Positions 15,061 through 24,312 of a stretch of DNA of 64,000 bases are shown piece after piece. Where the stretch lies: contig NZ_BAGK01000184.1 in the NCBI RefSeq assembly GCF_000308795.1, positions 1 to 64,000 on the forward strand. The letters run 5' to 3'. The DNA is from Nocardia thailandica NBRC 100428. GTDB lineage: Bacteria > Actinomycetota > Actinomycetes > Mycobacteriales > Mycobacteriaceae. Every line of letters starts with the position of its first letter. The stretch's first letter is position 1. The notes below the pieces were generated by a model. That model searched no databases, was not told where the DNA came from, and worked only from the letters and a program-made list of their open reading frames with translations. Both the position numbers and the translations under genes were made by a program.

Positions 15061-16830
15061 TCAGCCCAGCTTGATCCGGCGGGCCGCCAGGCGAACCAGG
15101 CCGGGCGCGATCCGGTTGGCCCGGTACTGCAACCACGATTCCGGGGTCACCGGCACGATGTCGCGCCGCTCGCGCACCGCGGCGACGATCTTGTCGGCCA
15201 CCTTGTCCGGGGTGTAGGCGCGGCGGGCGTAGAGCTTGTCGTACTTCTGCTGCTGGGCCGCCTCGGCCTCGGGCGACAGTCCCGAGAACCGGGTGGTGGC
15301 CACGATGTTGGTGTGCACGATGCCGGGGCACACGGTGGAGACGCCGATGCCCTTCTCGGCCAGCTCGGCGCGCAGGCAGTCGGAGAACATGAACACCGCC
15401 GACTTGCTGGTGGCGTAGGCGTTCATGCCGCGCTGCGGGGTGTAGGCGGCCATGCTGGACAGGTTCACGATGTGCCCGCCCTGTCCGCGCTCGGCCATGG
15501 CGGGGGCGAAGGCACGGCAGCCGTTCACGACACCGCCGAGGTTGATGCGCAACACCCGGTCGAAGTCCTCGCTCGAGGTGTCGAGGAACGAACCGGCGTG
15601 TCCCACACCGGCGTTGTTGATCAGCACGTCGGGCACGCCGTGCGCGGCGATCACCTCGTCGGCGTGCTCGCGCACGGCGGTCTCGTCGGCGACGTCGAGC
15701 CGGTAGGCGTGCGCGGTGCCGTCGGCGGCGCGGATCAGCTCGGCGGTCTCCTTCGCGGCGAGCTCGTCGACGTCGGAGACCACGACCTCCGCGCCGAGGC
15801 GGGCGAAGGCCAGGGCGGTCTCGCGGCCGATGCCGCTGCCGCCGCCGGTGATCACGACCAGGTGGTCGTCGAATTCCCGCCGCGTGCGACCGACCTCGGC
15901 GCGGCGCAGCCCGCGGGCGAAGCCGGCGCCGGACAGCGCGTCGATCAGTTCGGTGGTGGCGCCCGCCAGGGTCTCCGGGTGGGAGAACGGCATCCAGTGC
16001 CCGGCGGGCACGTCGCGCCGCCAGAGCCGGTCGGTCCACTTGTGCGTGTCGTCGTAGCCCGCCGGGCGCACCGCGACGTCGCGGCCCGCGACGATGAGCT
16101 GTACGGGGACCTCGGTGCGGCGCTCGCGCGGGGCGAGCATCCGCGCGATGATGTTGGCGCGGTAGATCAGCAGCCCGTCGACCATGTCGGCGCGGAAGGT
16201 GGGGCCCAGCTTCACCTTCGCGGGCGAGGTGTCGTTCATCAGCGCCACCGCGCGCTGCCAGACCTTCTCGGTACCGATGGCGTTGAACGTGGCGCGCGGC
16301 AGGCCCGGCGTCATGAAGAAGAAGGTGTAGGCCGAGGACGCCAGCTGGGTCATCGGCTGCCAGATGTTGCGCGGCGTCGGCCGCGAGAGCCGGTCGCGCA
16401 CCCAGGCGGCGAGGTGGTCGAGGTTGGGTCCCGACACCGAGGTGAACGAGGCGATCCGCCGCGCGGCCTGCGGCTCGCACACCGCCTCCCACACCTGCAC
16501 CGAACCCCAGTCGTGGGCGAGCACGTGCACGGGTCGGTCGGGGCTGACCGCGTCGGCGACCGCGTAGAAGTCGCGGGCGAGTTCCTCGAGGCGGAAGTCG
16601 GCGGTGGTGCGGGTCCGGGTGGACGCGCCGTGGCCCCTCGTGTCGTAGGCGACGACGTGGAACCGGTTCGCCAGCAACGGGATCACCGCGTCCCAGAGGT
16701 GGTGGGTGTCGGGCCAGCCGTGCACGAGCACGACGGTCTCGGCCGAGGGGTCGCCGTATTCGAAGACGGCGAGGTCGAACCCCCCGTTGCGGACGGTGCG
16801 CTCGGTGGCGATGAGGTGCGGGTCGGTCAT
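15061..16830 (-). CDS. ephD: EphD-like epoxide hydrolase / short-chain dehydrogenase fusion
   Basis: 589-residue bifunctional enzyme, close in length to Mycobacterium tuberculosis EphD (about 592), which has been linked to mycolic-acid metabolism. Residues 1 to about 290 are an alpha/beta-hydrolase with the epoxide-hydrolase HGWPD oxyanion block, nucleophile Asp in AHDWGSVQ, and the His in PAGHWMPFSHPE. Residues about 310-589 are an SDR with VITGGGSGIGRE, NNAGVGHAG and catalytic YATSK. Together they could open an epoxide or ester and oxidise or reduce the product. ATG is chosen with AAGGAG eight bases upstream. It is the last gene of an operon after a metalloprotein and its reductase; the symbol is by resemblance only. 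Confidence 0.85.
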   Translation of the reverse strand: MTDPHLIATERTVRNGGFDLAVFEYGDPSAETVVLVHGWPDTHHLWDAVIPLLANRFHVVAYDTRGHGASTRTRTTADFRLEELARDFYAVADAVSPDRPVHVLAHDWGSVQVWEAVCEPQAARRIASFTSVSGPNLDHLAAWVRDRLSRPTPRNIWQPMTQLASSAYTFFFMTPGLPRATFNAIGTEKVWQRAVALMNDTSPAKVKLGPTFRADMVDGLLIYRANIIARMLAPRERRTEVPVQLIVAGRDVAVRPAGYDDTHKWTDRLWRRDVPAGHWMPFSHPETLAGATTELIDALSGAGFARGLRRAEVGRTRREFDDHLVVITGGGSGIGRETALAFARLGAEVVVSDVDELAAKETAELIRAADGTAHAYRLDVADETAVREHADEVIAAHGVPDVLINNAGVGHAGSFLDTSSEDFDRVLRINLGGVVNGCRAFAPAMAERGQGGHIVNLSSMAAYTPQRGMNAYATSKSAVFMFSDCLRAELAEKGIGVSTVCPGIVHTNIVATTRFSGLSPEAEAAQQQKYDKLYARRAYTPDKVADKIVAAVRERRDIVPVTPESWLQYRANRIAPGLVRLAARRIKLG

Positions 16831-16859
16831 CGGCGGAACTCCTTGTGCCGGAAGCGGTG

Positions 16860-17966
16860 TCAGAGGTCGAGTACCAGGCGGCCGCCCTGGCAGCGGGAGA
16901 CACAGGCCAGCATGGCACCGGCGGTGTGCTCGTCGTCGGTCAGGACCGTCTCGCGGTGGTCGGGCTCGCCGTCGACCACCCGGACCACGCAGGTGCGGCA
17001 GAAGCCCTGCCTGCAGGAATAGGGCTGATCGGGACGCGCCGACAGCAGCACGTCCAGCGCGGTGCGGTCGGCGGGCACGGTGAGCACCTCGCCGGTGGAG
17101 GCGAGTTCGATCTCGAACGGCGTGCCGTCCACGACGGGCGGCGGGGAGAAGCGCTCGTAGTGCAGTTCCACCCCGGGCAGCGCGCGCACCCCGTCGACCA
17201 CGGCGGTGGTCATCGGCGTCGGTCCACAGCTGTAGACGGCGGTGCCCGCGCCGACGCCGGGCAGCAGGTCCGCGGCGGTGGGCAGTCCGTGCTCGTCGTC
17301 GGTGCGGACCAGCACGTGGTCGCCGAAGCCGTCCAGTTCGCCGAGGAAGGGGATGGTGTCGCGGCTGCGGCCGCTGTAGACCATGGTCCACGGCACGCCG
17401 AGGCGGTGCGCCAGCCGCGCCATCGGCAGGATCGGGGTGATGCCGATGCCGCCTGCCACGAAATGCAGCCGCCGGGCGGGTGATCCGTGTCCGGGCACCG
17501 CGAAGGGGAAGGCGTTGCGGGGGCCGCGCACGGTCAGCCGGGCGCCGACGGGCAACGCGTCGTGCACCTCGACCGAGCCACCGCCCCCGCCGGGGATGCG
17601 GCGCACCGCGATCCGGTAGGTGCGCTCGTGGGCGGGGTCGCCGCACAGCGAGTACTGGCGCAGCCTGCCCGAGGGCAGTTCCAGGTCGAGGTGCGCGCCG
17701 GGACGCCAGCGCGGGAGCGGGCCGCCGTCGGGCGCGGCGAAGGTCAGCGCGACCACGTCCTGGTCGTGGGCGACCACCTCGCGGCCGACGACCACCACCG
17801 GGAAGCGGCGATCGTCGACACGGGTGCGCAGGTCGCGCCGGTTGACCAGGGCACTCCACCGCAGGCGCGCGCCCGCCACCGCGTCGATGAACCGGGTGCC
17901 GGGGTCGTGCCGATGCTTGCCGTAGAGGTCGGCGGGCACCGCCTCGGGCGCCTGGTACAGCGTCAC
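16860..17966 (-). CDS. phthalate-dioxygenase-reductase-type ferredoxin reductase
   Basis: 368-residue electron-transfer flavoprotein with the order FMN domain, NAD domain, C-terminal plant-type 2Fe-2S domain. The flavin motif RQYSLCGD is near residue 125, the pyridine-nucleotide motif GGIGITPILPM near residue 190, and CSCGPTPM-like VYSCGP near 260. The cluster ligands are CRQGFCRTC plus a later Cys in MLACVSRC. It should pass electrons from NAD(P)H to the upstream metalloprotein. GTG overlaps the TGA of that gene (GTGA), so expression is coupled. It precedes the EphD-like gene by 29 bp. Confidence 0.9.
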   Translation of the reverse strand: MTLYQAPEAVPADLYGKHRHDPGTRFIDAVAGARLRWSALVNRRDLRTRVDDRRFPVVVVGREVVAHDQDVVALTFAAPDGGPLPRWRPGAHLDLELPSGRLRQYSLCGDPAHERTYRIAVRRIPGGGGGSVEVHDALPVGARLTVRGPRNAFPFAVPGHGSPARRLHFVAGGIGITPILPMARLAHRLGVPWTMVYSGRSRDTIPFLGELDGFGDHVLVRTDDEHGLPTAADLLPGVGAGTAVYSCGPTPMTTAVVDGVRALPGVELHYERFSPPPVVDGTPFEIELASTGEVLTVPADRTALDVLLSARPDQPYSCRQGFCRTCVVRVVDGEPDHRETVLTDDEHTAGAMLACVSRCQGGRLVLDL

Positions 17967-18865
17967 GACGCGGCCGCCCTGGCGGCCGGGGACTGGGCGA
18001 GGTAGGCGACGGCCTGCGCGGTGGAGCCGACGTTCTCGGGGCTGTAGCCGGGCTGGAAGGTCGACAGCGCGCTGCGCAGCAGCGACGGGATGCCGGGCAG
18101 CGCGCCGCGCCACATCGCGCCGAACACCGCGAGGATCAGGCGCGGGTAGCCCAGGTCGGCGAGTTCGGGGTCCTGGCGCACGAGGAACCTGGTGCCGCGC
18201 ACGACGAGCCCGATGAAGATCGGGAACACCAGCATCATGCTCGAACAGCGGCGCACGTAGCCCGCGCCGAAGTAGATGGCCACGTCGTGGGCCACGTTGC
18301 GGTGCTCGACCTCCTCGGCGCCGTGCCAGCGGAACAGGTCGGCCATGCGCGGGTCGGCGCCGAACTTCTCGAGATCGGCGTTGAGCACCCAGTCGCCCAG
18401 CCAGGCGAAGAAGTGCTCGAGGCAGGCGATGAAGGCCAGGCGTTCGACGAGGACCTGTTCGGCGGCGCGGCCGGTCAGGTCGCGGCTGCCGAGGGTCTTG
18501 CGGAACAGGTACTCCATCTGGCGCACGTACGGGCCCGGGTCGATGCCGTGCGCGGCCAGCACGTCGTGCAGCACCTTCTCGTGCGTCTCGGCGTGCATGG
18601 ATTCCTGGCCGATGAAGCCGAGCATGTCCTCGCGCAGCTTCTCGTCCTGCACATACGGCAGGGCCTCGCGATAGGTCGCGCAGAACATGCGCTCGCCCTC
18701 GGGCAGCAGCATGTTCAGGGAGCTGATGAGGTGGGAGGCGATCGGTTCGGCCGACATCCAGCGCAGGGGCACGTCGGCCCAGTCGAAGCGCACGTTGCGG
18801 GCGTGCAGGGCGACCGTGCCGGGATCGGTGTCGGTCCGTCGCGCGGCGCGACGAAGTAGCTTCAT
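17963..18865 (-). CDS. PF10118-type predicted metal-dependent hydrolase/oxygenase
   Basis: 300-residue cytoplasmic protein of the PF10118 predicted metal-dependent hydrolase family, which has a ferritin-like helical pattern. Acidic/His clusters that would bind a metal pair are FIGQESMHAETHEK, LEHFFAWLGD and WHGAEEVEHRNVAHDVA. The family's reaction is not established, but coupling to a 2Fe-2S reductase suggests oxygenase chemistry rather than hydrolysis. It is first in an operon with the reductase and the EphD-like fusion, so together they could oxidise and then process a lipid. The ATG start fits the family N-terminus (basic, then VRFDWADVPLRW). Confidence 0.8.
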   Translation of the reverse strand: MKLLRRAARRTDTDPGTVALHARNVRFDWADVPLRWMSAEPIASHLISSLNMLLPEGERMFCATYREALPYVQDEKLREDMLGFIGQESMHAETHEKVLHDVLAAHGIDPGPYVRQMEYLFRKTLGSRDLTGRAAEQVLVERLAFIACLEHFFAWLGDWVLNADLEKFGADPRMADLFRWHGAEEVEHRNVAHDVAIYFGAGYVRRCSSMMLVFPIFIGLVVRGTRFLVRQDPELADLGYPRLILAVFGAMWRGALPGIPSLLRSALSTFQPGYSPENVGSTAQAVAYLAQSPAARAAAS

Positions 18866-19024
18866 CGGTACTCCTGAGGGCGGTGCCGGATCGTGCGGTG
18901 GTGACGGCGGAACGCTTCGATGCGCGCCGCCCTCCGCAGGTTCTCCGAAATCCTACACATAAGTAGTACTCAAGGTAACACCATTTGGCGCGGCCACCCG
19001 GGCTTCGATATCACACGGTGACAT

Positions 19025-19753
19025 TTATCCGATACTCGAAGTACCACGCAGTCGGCGCCGCGCCCCGCGCAGCAGCGCGCCCGGGTCGACGGGCGCGCCG
19101 CGGCCCCGGGTCAGCGGCAGGCACGCCAGCCCGATGAGCGCCGCGCTGCAGTGCCCGACGTCGGTGAAGGTCGGCGTGATCAGCACCGGGGGCACGTACA
19201 CCGCGGCCACCCCGGCCAGGTACAGCCAGCGCCACGGCGGCGCCACATGGTAGGCCAGCACCGCGATCACGCCGGCCAGCGCGTAACTGACGCCCACATC
19301 GAGGGTGAACGCCGCCCGCTCGGGCGCGTAGTCGTGCCGGATCGCCCACAGCAGCACGCCCTGACTCAGATAGGTGGCCCCGACGTGGGCCGACAGGGCG
19401 ACCGCCAGCCACCGCAGGGTGCCCAGCCAGCGCTCGGCCGTGGCGTGGAAGACGGTGAACAGGACCGCGTAGCCCAGCCAGCCGCCGCCGTCGGTCCACA
19501 GCGCGCTGGTGAGCAGGACGTGGATCGGATCGTCGGCGAGGTGGTGCAGGTTCGTCGAGCGCACCTGCAGCCAGTGCCGGACCTGCCGGTCGGAGCCGAG
19601 GTGCTGGGCGGTGGAGGTGACAGCCAGGATCGCCAGCCACACATAGGTGCCCGGGGCACCACGGACCCAGCGCCACGCCAGGGCACAGGCGTGGGCAGCG
19701 CGGGCGGTGACGCCGGCCGGAGCGTTCACCCGTCCAGTGTGCCAGGACGGCAC
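19025..19753 (-). CDS. rhomboid-like membrane protein
   Basis: 242-residue integral membrane protein with about six helices, resembling the rhomboid-like group common in Nocardia and Streptomyces. The second loop has HHLADDPIHVLLTSALW. A later helix contains DVGVSYALAGV in the place of the rhomboid GxSx serine, and the final helices carry VGHCSAALIG with the histidine partner. The Ser and His are present, but the surrounding motifs diverge from active proteases, so catalytic activity is uncertain. It stands alone; the next gene on the strand is a secreted hydrolase 34 bp away with its own signal peptide. Confidence 0.7.
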   Translation of the reverse strand: MPSWHTGRVNAPAGVTARAAHACALAWRWVRGAPGTYVWLAILAVTSTAQHLGSDRQVRHWLQVRSTNLHHLADDPIHVLLTSALWTDGGGWLGYAVLFTVFHATAERWLGTLRWLAVALSAHVGATYLSQGVLLWAIRHDYAPERAAFTLDVGVSYALAGVIAVLAYHVAPPWRWLYLAGVAAVYVPPVLITPTFTDVGHCSAALIGLACLPLTRGRGAPVDPGALLRGARRRLRGTSSIG

Positions 19754-19787
19754 ACCCGGACCCGGGCACGCTCCGGCGCGGCGGGGA

Positions 19788-21821
19788 TCACCAGGCGGGG
19801 TCGCGGTCCAGCGGGACGTTCACCCAGCTCGGCCGCGCCGGGTCGAGCTCGATGTGCTGCGGCTTCAGCCCGCTCTCGTTGAGCAACGGCCGCAACAGGA
19901 TTCCGCTGGGGAAGTTGCTGGCGAACACATCGATGCGCAGGCGGTGGCCCGGCGCGAGCACGCCGTCGATCGCGCGGATGCCGAGGTCGACGGTGGTCGG
20001 CTCCCCCGGCACGACCGGCTGCCGGGTGGCCAGCGACAGGATGGGGTACGGATCGGTGTAGTCCCCGCCCGGCGAGCGCGTCGCCTTCGCCTCGTCGACC
20101 GCGCGCAGCGAGGCGGTCAGCTGGCCGGTCGACCACATGGTGGAACGGCCGTCGGGGGCGACGTCGTTGACGGTCACCGTCCAGTAGCCGTCGGTGGCGT
20201 CGAGCACGGTGTTCAGGTGCACCCCGATCGGGCCGGACAGCCGGGTCGCCTCCGCCACCGGCGCGGTGGTGAAGGTCAGGGCGGCGCCCTCGCTGATCCG
20301 CGCGTCCTTGGCGCACACGTCCGGCACCGGGATCAGTCCGGCCGAACCCTGCGCGGCGTCGCGCGAGCAGACGGTGAGCAGGCTCGGGTCGACCGTGAGC
20401 CGCTGGGCCGCACCGGGAGCCGAGACCAGGCTGCCGTCGTGGCGCGCGCCGGGAGCGGTGCCCGAGGAGGCGCCGTCGAGATAGAGCCTGCGGTACCGCA
20501 TGCCCGGCTGCGGGAACTCGGTGCCCGAGACCCACTGCTCGCTGCCCTGCTGCCACAGGGTGACCTGGTCGTAGCCGTCGACGCCGTTGTCGACGTCCTT
20601 GAGCCACTTGTCGAACCACGCGCGCTGCAGCACGTCCAGCGCGGCGGGCGCCCCGGGGCGGCCGACGCCCGAGGACAGCGTGACGTGCAGGTTGTTGTCC
20701 ATCACCAGCTTCTTCTGCGCCGCGGGCACATTCACGGCGTCGTAGATGCGGGGCGTGGAGTAGGCGAAGATGTCGTGCCAGCCGCCGTAGAGGAAGGTCG
20801 GCACGTCGACCTGCGCGGGGTCGCCGACCCAGGCGGTGCGGATGTCGCTCTGGTCGTCGAGGATGGCCGCCAGGTCCGGCGGGACCTGGTCCACGCTCGG
20901 GGTGGACAGCGCGGCGATGAGGACGTTGAAGAAGGTGAACGGATCGCGGATCCGGTCGCCGAGCCAGGTGGTGTCGAACCGGCCCGAGAACAGCGAGACC
21001 AGATCCGGCAGCAGCTTGGTGCCGTCGACGGCGAGCAGCCAGGCCGGGATGAAGCCGATGCCGAGCGCGCCGCCGGGCGCGGCGACGTCGCGGATCAGGT
21101 CGCTGCCCGGCACGACCGGGAAGATCGCCTTCAGGGCGGCGGGCTTGCGCTCGGCGGTCTGGAGCTGGTTGATGCCCGAGTACGACACCCCGCTCATGCC
21201 GATCCGGCCGTTCGACCACGGCTGCGCCGCGGCCCAGTCGACCACCTCGACGCCGTCGAGCTGCTCGCGTTCGCCGAACACCTGCCAGGTGCCCTGGGAG
21301 AAGCCGGTGCCGCGCACGTCGACGACGACCTGGGTGTAGCCGGCGCGGATCAGGTTGCGGTCGACGGCGAAGGTGCGCGCGCCACCGCCGGGCAGGACCT
21401 TCAGCATGTCCGACAGGCTGCTGAACCCGAACGCGGAGAAGTCCAGGTTCTGCAGGATCGGGTTGAGCACGTCGGTGAGCCCCGGCACCGACAGCGCCGA
21501 GTCGGCGACGTTGGTGACCAGCTTCGTGTAGGGCGTCAGGTTGACGATCGTCGGCGTGCGCTCGGCGATCGGCTGCCCGGAGGCGTCGGCCGGGTGATAG
21601 ACGTTGGCTTTCAACACCGTTCCGTCACTCATGGTGACGGGTACGTCCCACTCGATGAAGACGTTCGGGTACTGCTGCGGGCCGGTGTGCGTGGCGGTGA
21701 ACTGCGCGTCCAGCTCGGCGCGGGCGGGTGCCGCCTGTCCGGTCGGGGCCCAGGCCAGCGCCGCCGCGGCCGCCACCACCGTCGCGACCAGCACGGCCAG
21801 TCGCCCTCGATAGTTCTTCAT
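19788..21821 (-). CDS. secreted CocE/NonD-family hydrolase (X-Pro dipeptidyl-peptidase-like)
   Basis: 677-residue secreted hydrolase. The first 30 residues are a signal peptide (MKNYRGRLAVLVATVVA, cleavage after TGQAA). An X-Pro peptidase S15-type alpha/beta domain follows, with nucleophile elbow GMSGVSYSG near residue 180 and an acid in YGGWHDIF near residue 330. The C-terminal third (from about 430) is a beta-sandwich domain of the PepX C-terminal type, with SGPIGVHLNTVLDATDGYWTVTVND. Members of the family cut esters, amides or dipeptides. ATG at 21821 directly precedes the signal peptide; the longer frame lacks support. It diverges from a TetR gene at 21986. Confidence 0.9.
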   Translation of the reverse strand: MKNYRGRLAVLVATVVAAAAALAWAPTGQAAPARAELDAQFTATHTGPQQYPNVFIEWDVPVTMSDGTVLKANVYHPADASGQPIAERTPTIVNLTPYTKLVTNVADSALSVPGLTDVLNPILQNLDFSAFGFSSLSDMLKVLPGGGARTFAVDRNLIRAGYTQVVVDVRGTGFSQGTWQVFGEREQLDGVEVVDWAAAQPWSNGRIGMSGVSYSGINQLQTAERKPAALKAIFPVVPGSDLIRDVAAPGGALGIGFIPAWLLAVDGTKLLPDLVSLFSGRFDTTWLGDRIRDPFTFFNVLIAALSTPSVDQVPPDLAAILDDQSDIRTAWVGDPAQVDVPTFLYGGWHDIFAYSTPRIYDAVNVPAAQKKLVMDNNLHVTLSSGVGRPGAPAALDVLQRAWFDKWLKDVDNGVDGYDQVTLWQQGSEQWVSGTEFPQPGMRYRRLYLDGASSGTAPGARHDGSLVSAPGAAQRLTVDPSLLTVCSRDAAQGSAGLIPVPDVCAKDARISEGAALTFTTAPVAEATRLSGPIGVHLNTVLDATDGYWTVTVNDVAPDGRSTMWSTGQLTASLRAVDEAKATRSPGGDYTDPYPILSLATRQPVVPGEPTTVDLGIRAIDGVLAPGHRLRIDVFASNFPSGILLRPLLNESGLKPQHIELDPARPSWVNVPLDRDPAW

Positions 21822-21985
21822 GTCGTCGTTCGAGCCCTCCCACAAACAGGAACCGGTGCGTTCCCAGGTCGGCAAGCAAGGTAACCCAGGTCACCCGGCA
21901 ACACAAGAATGTGACGGGTGTTTCGTTCCGGTGGCCAGGACGACCGCGTCGCCGCCGCGCGAACCCGCCTGGAAGAATCGATGCC

Positions 21986-22627
21986 GTGAACGTGCCCGCG
22001 ACCGAGGTCGGACGGAAGTACCGGGGCGCCGCGCCCGGCCAGCGTCAGCAGGAGCGGCGCGCGCGCCTGATCGAGGCGGGCGTCGAGCTCTACGGCACCG
22101 AGGGTTACCGCAACACGACCGTGGTCACCGTGTGCGCGCGGGCGGGCGTCGGCAAGCGCTACTTCTACGAATCCTTCACCGACAGCGAGGATCTGCTGCT
22201 CGAGGTGTACCGCGAGGTCACCGGCCGGATCCTCGAGGCGATCCACCGGGGGATGGGCACCGAGGCCGACGGCCTCGACGTGCGGGTCCGCGGGGCCGTC
22301 ACCGGCTACTTCCGCCTGATCGCCGACGACCCCCGGGTGCCGCGCATCGTGTTCTTCGAGATCCTCGGCGTCAGCCCGGTCATCGACGCGGCCTACCGGC
22401 AGGTCGTGGAGACCCTGGTCGACGTGTGCGTGGCGCTCGCGGCGCCCTACCTCGACGTGGCCGCGCACCCACCCGCGCGGCTGCGCGCCATCATGACCGG
22501 CCTCAACGGGGCGATGCTCATGATCGCCCAGCAGTGGGTCCAGAGCGGCTACCGCGAACCGCTCGACGACGTGGTCGACAGCGCGGTGCTGATGGTGCAG
22601 GCGGTCCTGGCGCGCGTCGGATCCTGA
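21986..22627 (+). CDS. TetR-family regulator
   Basis: 213-residue TetR protein. The N-terminal helix-turn-helix reads LIEAGVELYGTEGY, then NTTVVTVCARAGVGKRYFYESF at about residues 25-60. The effector domain ends in a TetR_C-like helix bundle (IAQQWVQSGYREPLDDVVD). GTG at 21986 is used because GGAAG lies ten bases upstream; another GTG two codons later is equally possible. It diverges from the CocE/NonD hydrolase gene, whose promoter it may repress, but I found no clean palindrome in the gap. Confidence 0.85.
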   Translation: MNVPATEVGRKYRGAAPGQRQQERRARLIEAGVELYGTEGYRNTTVVTVCARAGVGKRYFYESFTDSEDLLLEVYREVTGRILEAIHRGMGTEADGLDVRVRGAVTGYFRLIADDPRVPRIVFFEILGVSPVIDAAYRQVVETLVDVCVALAAPYLDVAAHPPARLRAIMTGLNGAMLMIAQQWVQSGYREPLDDVVDSAVLMVQAVLARVGS

Positions 22628-22681
22628 CCGCGACCGGCGCGGCTGGCCGATTTCGCCCGCCGGGCATGTCAGGCTGATGCC

Positions 22682-23176
22682 ATGTCAGGGGCTCCCACCG
22701 GGATCGAGGAATCCGCGAGCCGGATCAGCGCCTACGTCTACGGGAACATCCTCGTGCTGACCGCCCTGGTCCCGCTGCACCGGGTGGACGCGCCACGCGC
22801 GGCGATGGTGATCATCGGCACCTCGCTGTCGACCTTCCTCGCGCACGCCTTCGCCGAGTCCGTCGGTCGCAGCGCCCGCGCCAGCAGGCCGCTGACCCGG
22901 CCGGAGCTCCGCGAGGAACTGCGCGATTCGGTGCCGGTCCTCACCTCCGGCCTGATCCCGGCCTGTCTGGTCGCCCTGGAACCGCTCGGCCTGCTCTCCA
23001 TCCAGACCGCCCTGTTCCTGGCCGAGCTGTGGGTGATCAGCCGCATCGCGTGCCTTGGCGCGGTCATCACGCATCTGCGCGGCGAGAAGCCCAACCGGAG
23101 CACCCTCTACGCCTGCCTGGTGCTGACGACCATCGCCATCGCCGTGGTCGCGGTCAAGCTCGTCCTCACCCACTGA
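22682..23176 (+). CDS. four-helix integral membrane protein of unknown function
   Basis: 164-residue membrane protein, not recognised. Hydrophobic helices lie at about residues 17-33, 41-58, 88-108 and 137-158, with a charged cytoplasmic-type loop (RASRPLTRPELREELRDS) between the second and third. It starts 54 bp after the TetR gene on the same strand and may be co-transcribed. The stop is one base from the convergent TetR gene. A transport or membrane-sensor role is possible, but nothing in the sequence points to one. Confidence 0.7.
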   Translation: MSGAPTGIEESASRISAYVYGNILVLTALVPLHRVDAPRAAMVIIGTSLSTFLAHAFAESVGRSARASRPLTRPELREELRDSVPVLTSGLIPACLVALEPLGLLSIQTALFLAELWVISRIACLGAVITHLRGEKPNRSTLYACLVLTTIAIAVVAVKLVLTH

Positions 23177-23177
23177 T

Positions 23178-23756
23178 TCAGCCGCGGCCCGCGTCCCGGG
23201 ACGGCGCGGTCAGGCGGTGCGCGGCGCGGACGACGGTGGCGCGGCGGTCGGCGAGGTTGCGCGGCTCACCGGGCGCGGTGGCGTGGACCGCGGCGGTGCG
23301 GGCCAGGTCGGTGAGCATGACGACCAGAGTCATCGGCCCGAACTCGGTGGTGATCAAGCCCTCTCGCTGCCCGCGTTCGAGTTCGGCGAGCTTGCCCGCG
23401 AGCGCGCGGCGGACGGCCGCCGCGGCGGCGGGGATGTCGGTGCGCTCGATGTCCGCCCAGGCCTGCAGGCGGGCGTCGTCGGGATGGGCGACGTAGTGGT
23501 CGAAGAGGCGGCCGGCGTAGGCGGGCAGGTCGCCGGCGTCGAGGGCGGTCTCGGCGGTGGTCCGGGTCGCCCATTCCTCGGTGACCGCCGCGTAGAGCTC
23601 GTCCTTGCTCGCGAAGTAGGCGTAGAGCCGGTCCTTGCTGGCCCGGGCGGCCGCGGCGATGCGATTGATCCGGGCGCCCGCGACGCCGTACTGCGCGAAC
23701 TCGGCCTTGGCCGCGGCGAGGATCCGTTCTCGGGTGGCATGTCCGGCGGCGCGCAT
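23178..23756 (-). CDS. TetR-family repressor of the GXWXG/alcohol dehydrogenase operon
   Basis: 192-residue TetR regulator. Its helix-turn-helix spans ATRERILAAAKAEFAQYGVAG to ASKDRLYAYFASKDELY in the first 55 residues. The effector domain is typical in length. It diverges from the GXWXG-type gene at 23839. Two copies of GAACC-N4-GGTTC lie between the starts, so it very likely represses itself and the two-gene operon. The inducer is presumably a substrate of the alcohol dehydrogenase, perhaps an aldehyde or alcohol. Confidence 0.9.
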   Translation of the reverse strand: MRAAGHATRERILAAAKAEFAQYGVAGARINRIAAAARASKDRLYAYFASKDELYAAVTEEWATRTTAETALDAGDLPAYAGRLFDHYVAHPDDARLQAWADIERTDIPAAAAAVRRALAGKLAELERGQREGLITTEFGPMTLVVMLTDLARTAAVHATAPGEPRNLADRRATVVRAAHRLTAPSRDAGRG

Positions 23757-23776
23757 GGCGGAATCCTACCCTTGCC

Positions 23777-23818
23777 GAACCATCCGGTTCGGGATAGCCT
23801 TCGCGAACCAGATGGTTC
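23777..23818. promoter_or_regulatory. paired TetR operators GAACC-N4-GGTTC
   Basis: Two 14-bp palindromes, GAACCATCCGGTTC at 23777-23790 and GAACCAGATGGTTC at 23805-23818, 28 bp apart start to start. They fill the gap between the TetR gene and the GXWXG gene. Equal arms with different spacers support a shared recognition sequence. Confidence 0.85.
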
Positions 23819-23838
23819 TGGAAATTGGAGGCTTCCCC

Positions 23839-24312
23839 ATGACGATCGACGGCACCCGCTGGCGGGAACTGACCGCACCGGATTCGGGGGTCACCCCGGC
23901 CGACCTGGACGCGCTGTGGGCCTCCCTGCCCACCGTCCGCGCCGAGGACATCCTCGGCGCGTGGAAGGGCGACGCCTTCCCCACCGGCCATCCGCTGTGC
24001 CGGGCGCTGCCGCGCAGCCGCTGGTACGGCAAGACCTTCCACTCCGTCCTGCACGCCCAGCCGCTCATCTGCCGCGCCGAGGACGGATCGCTGTTCAGCA
24101 ACGTCGAACTCGGCGGCGGCGAGGCCACCCTGTGGAACATCGAGTTCCGCGGCGAGGTCACCGCGACCATGGTCTACGACGGCCGTCCGGTGTTCGACCA
24201 CTTCAAGGCGCTGGACGAGAACACGCTGATGGGCATCATGAACGGCAAGCCGGAACAGGTCCTCGCCGACGGCGCCCACTTCTACTTCGTGCTGGAACGG
24301 GTCACCGAGTGA
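23839..24312 (+). CDS. GXWXG / DUF4334-like protein
   Basis: 157-residue protein matching the GXWXG plus DUF4334 pattern: ILGAWKGDAFPTGHP near residue 35, WYGKTFHSVLHAQPLIC, then NVELGGGEATLWNIEFRG and VFDHFKALDENTLMGIMNGK at the C-terminus. The family is common in actinobacteria; its fold is thought to be lipocalin-like, with no assigned reaction. The ATG start has TTGGAGG at good distance. The gene overlaps the alcohol dehydrogenase by four bases (GTGA), so the two are translated together under control of the divergent TetR. Confidence 0.85.
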   Translation: MTIDGTRWRELTAPDSGVTPADLDALWASLPTVRAEDILGAWKGDAFPTGHPLCRALPRSRWYGKTFHSVLHAQPLICRAEDGSLFSNVELGGGEATLWNIEFRGEVTATMVYDGRPVFDHFKALDENTLMGIMNGKPEQVLADGAHFYFVLERVTE

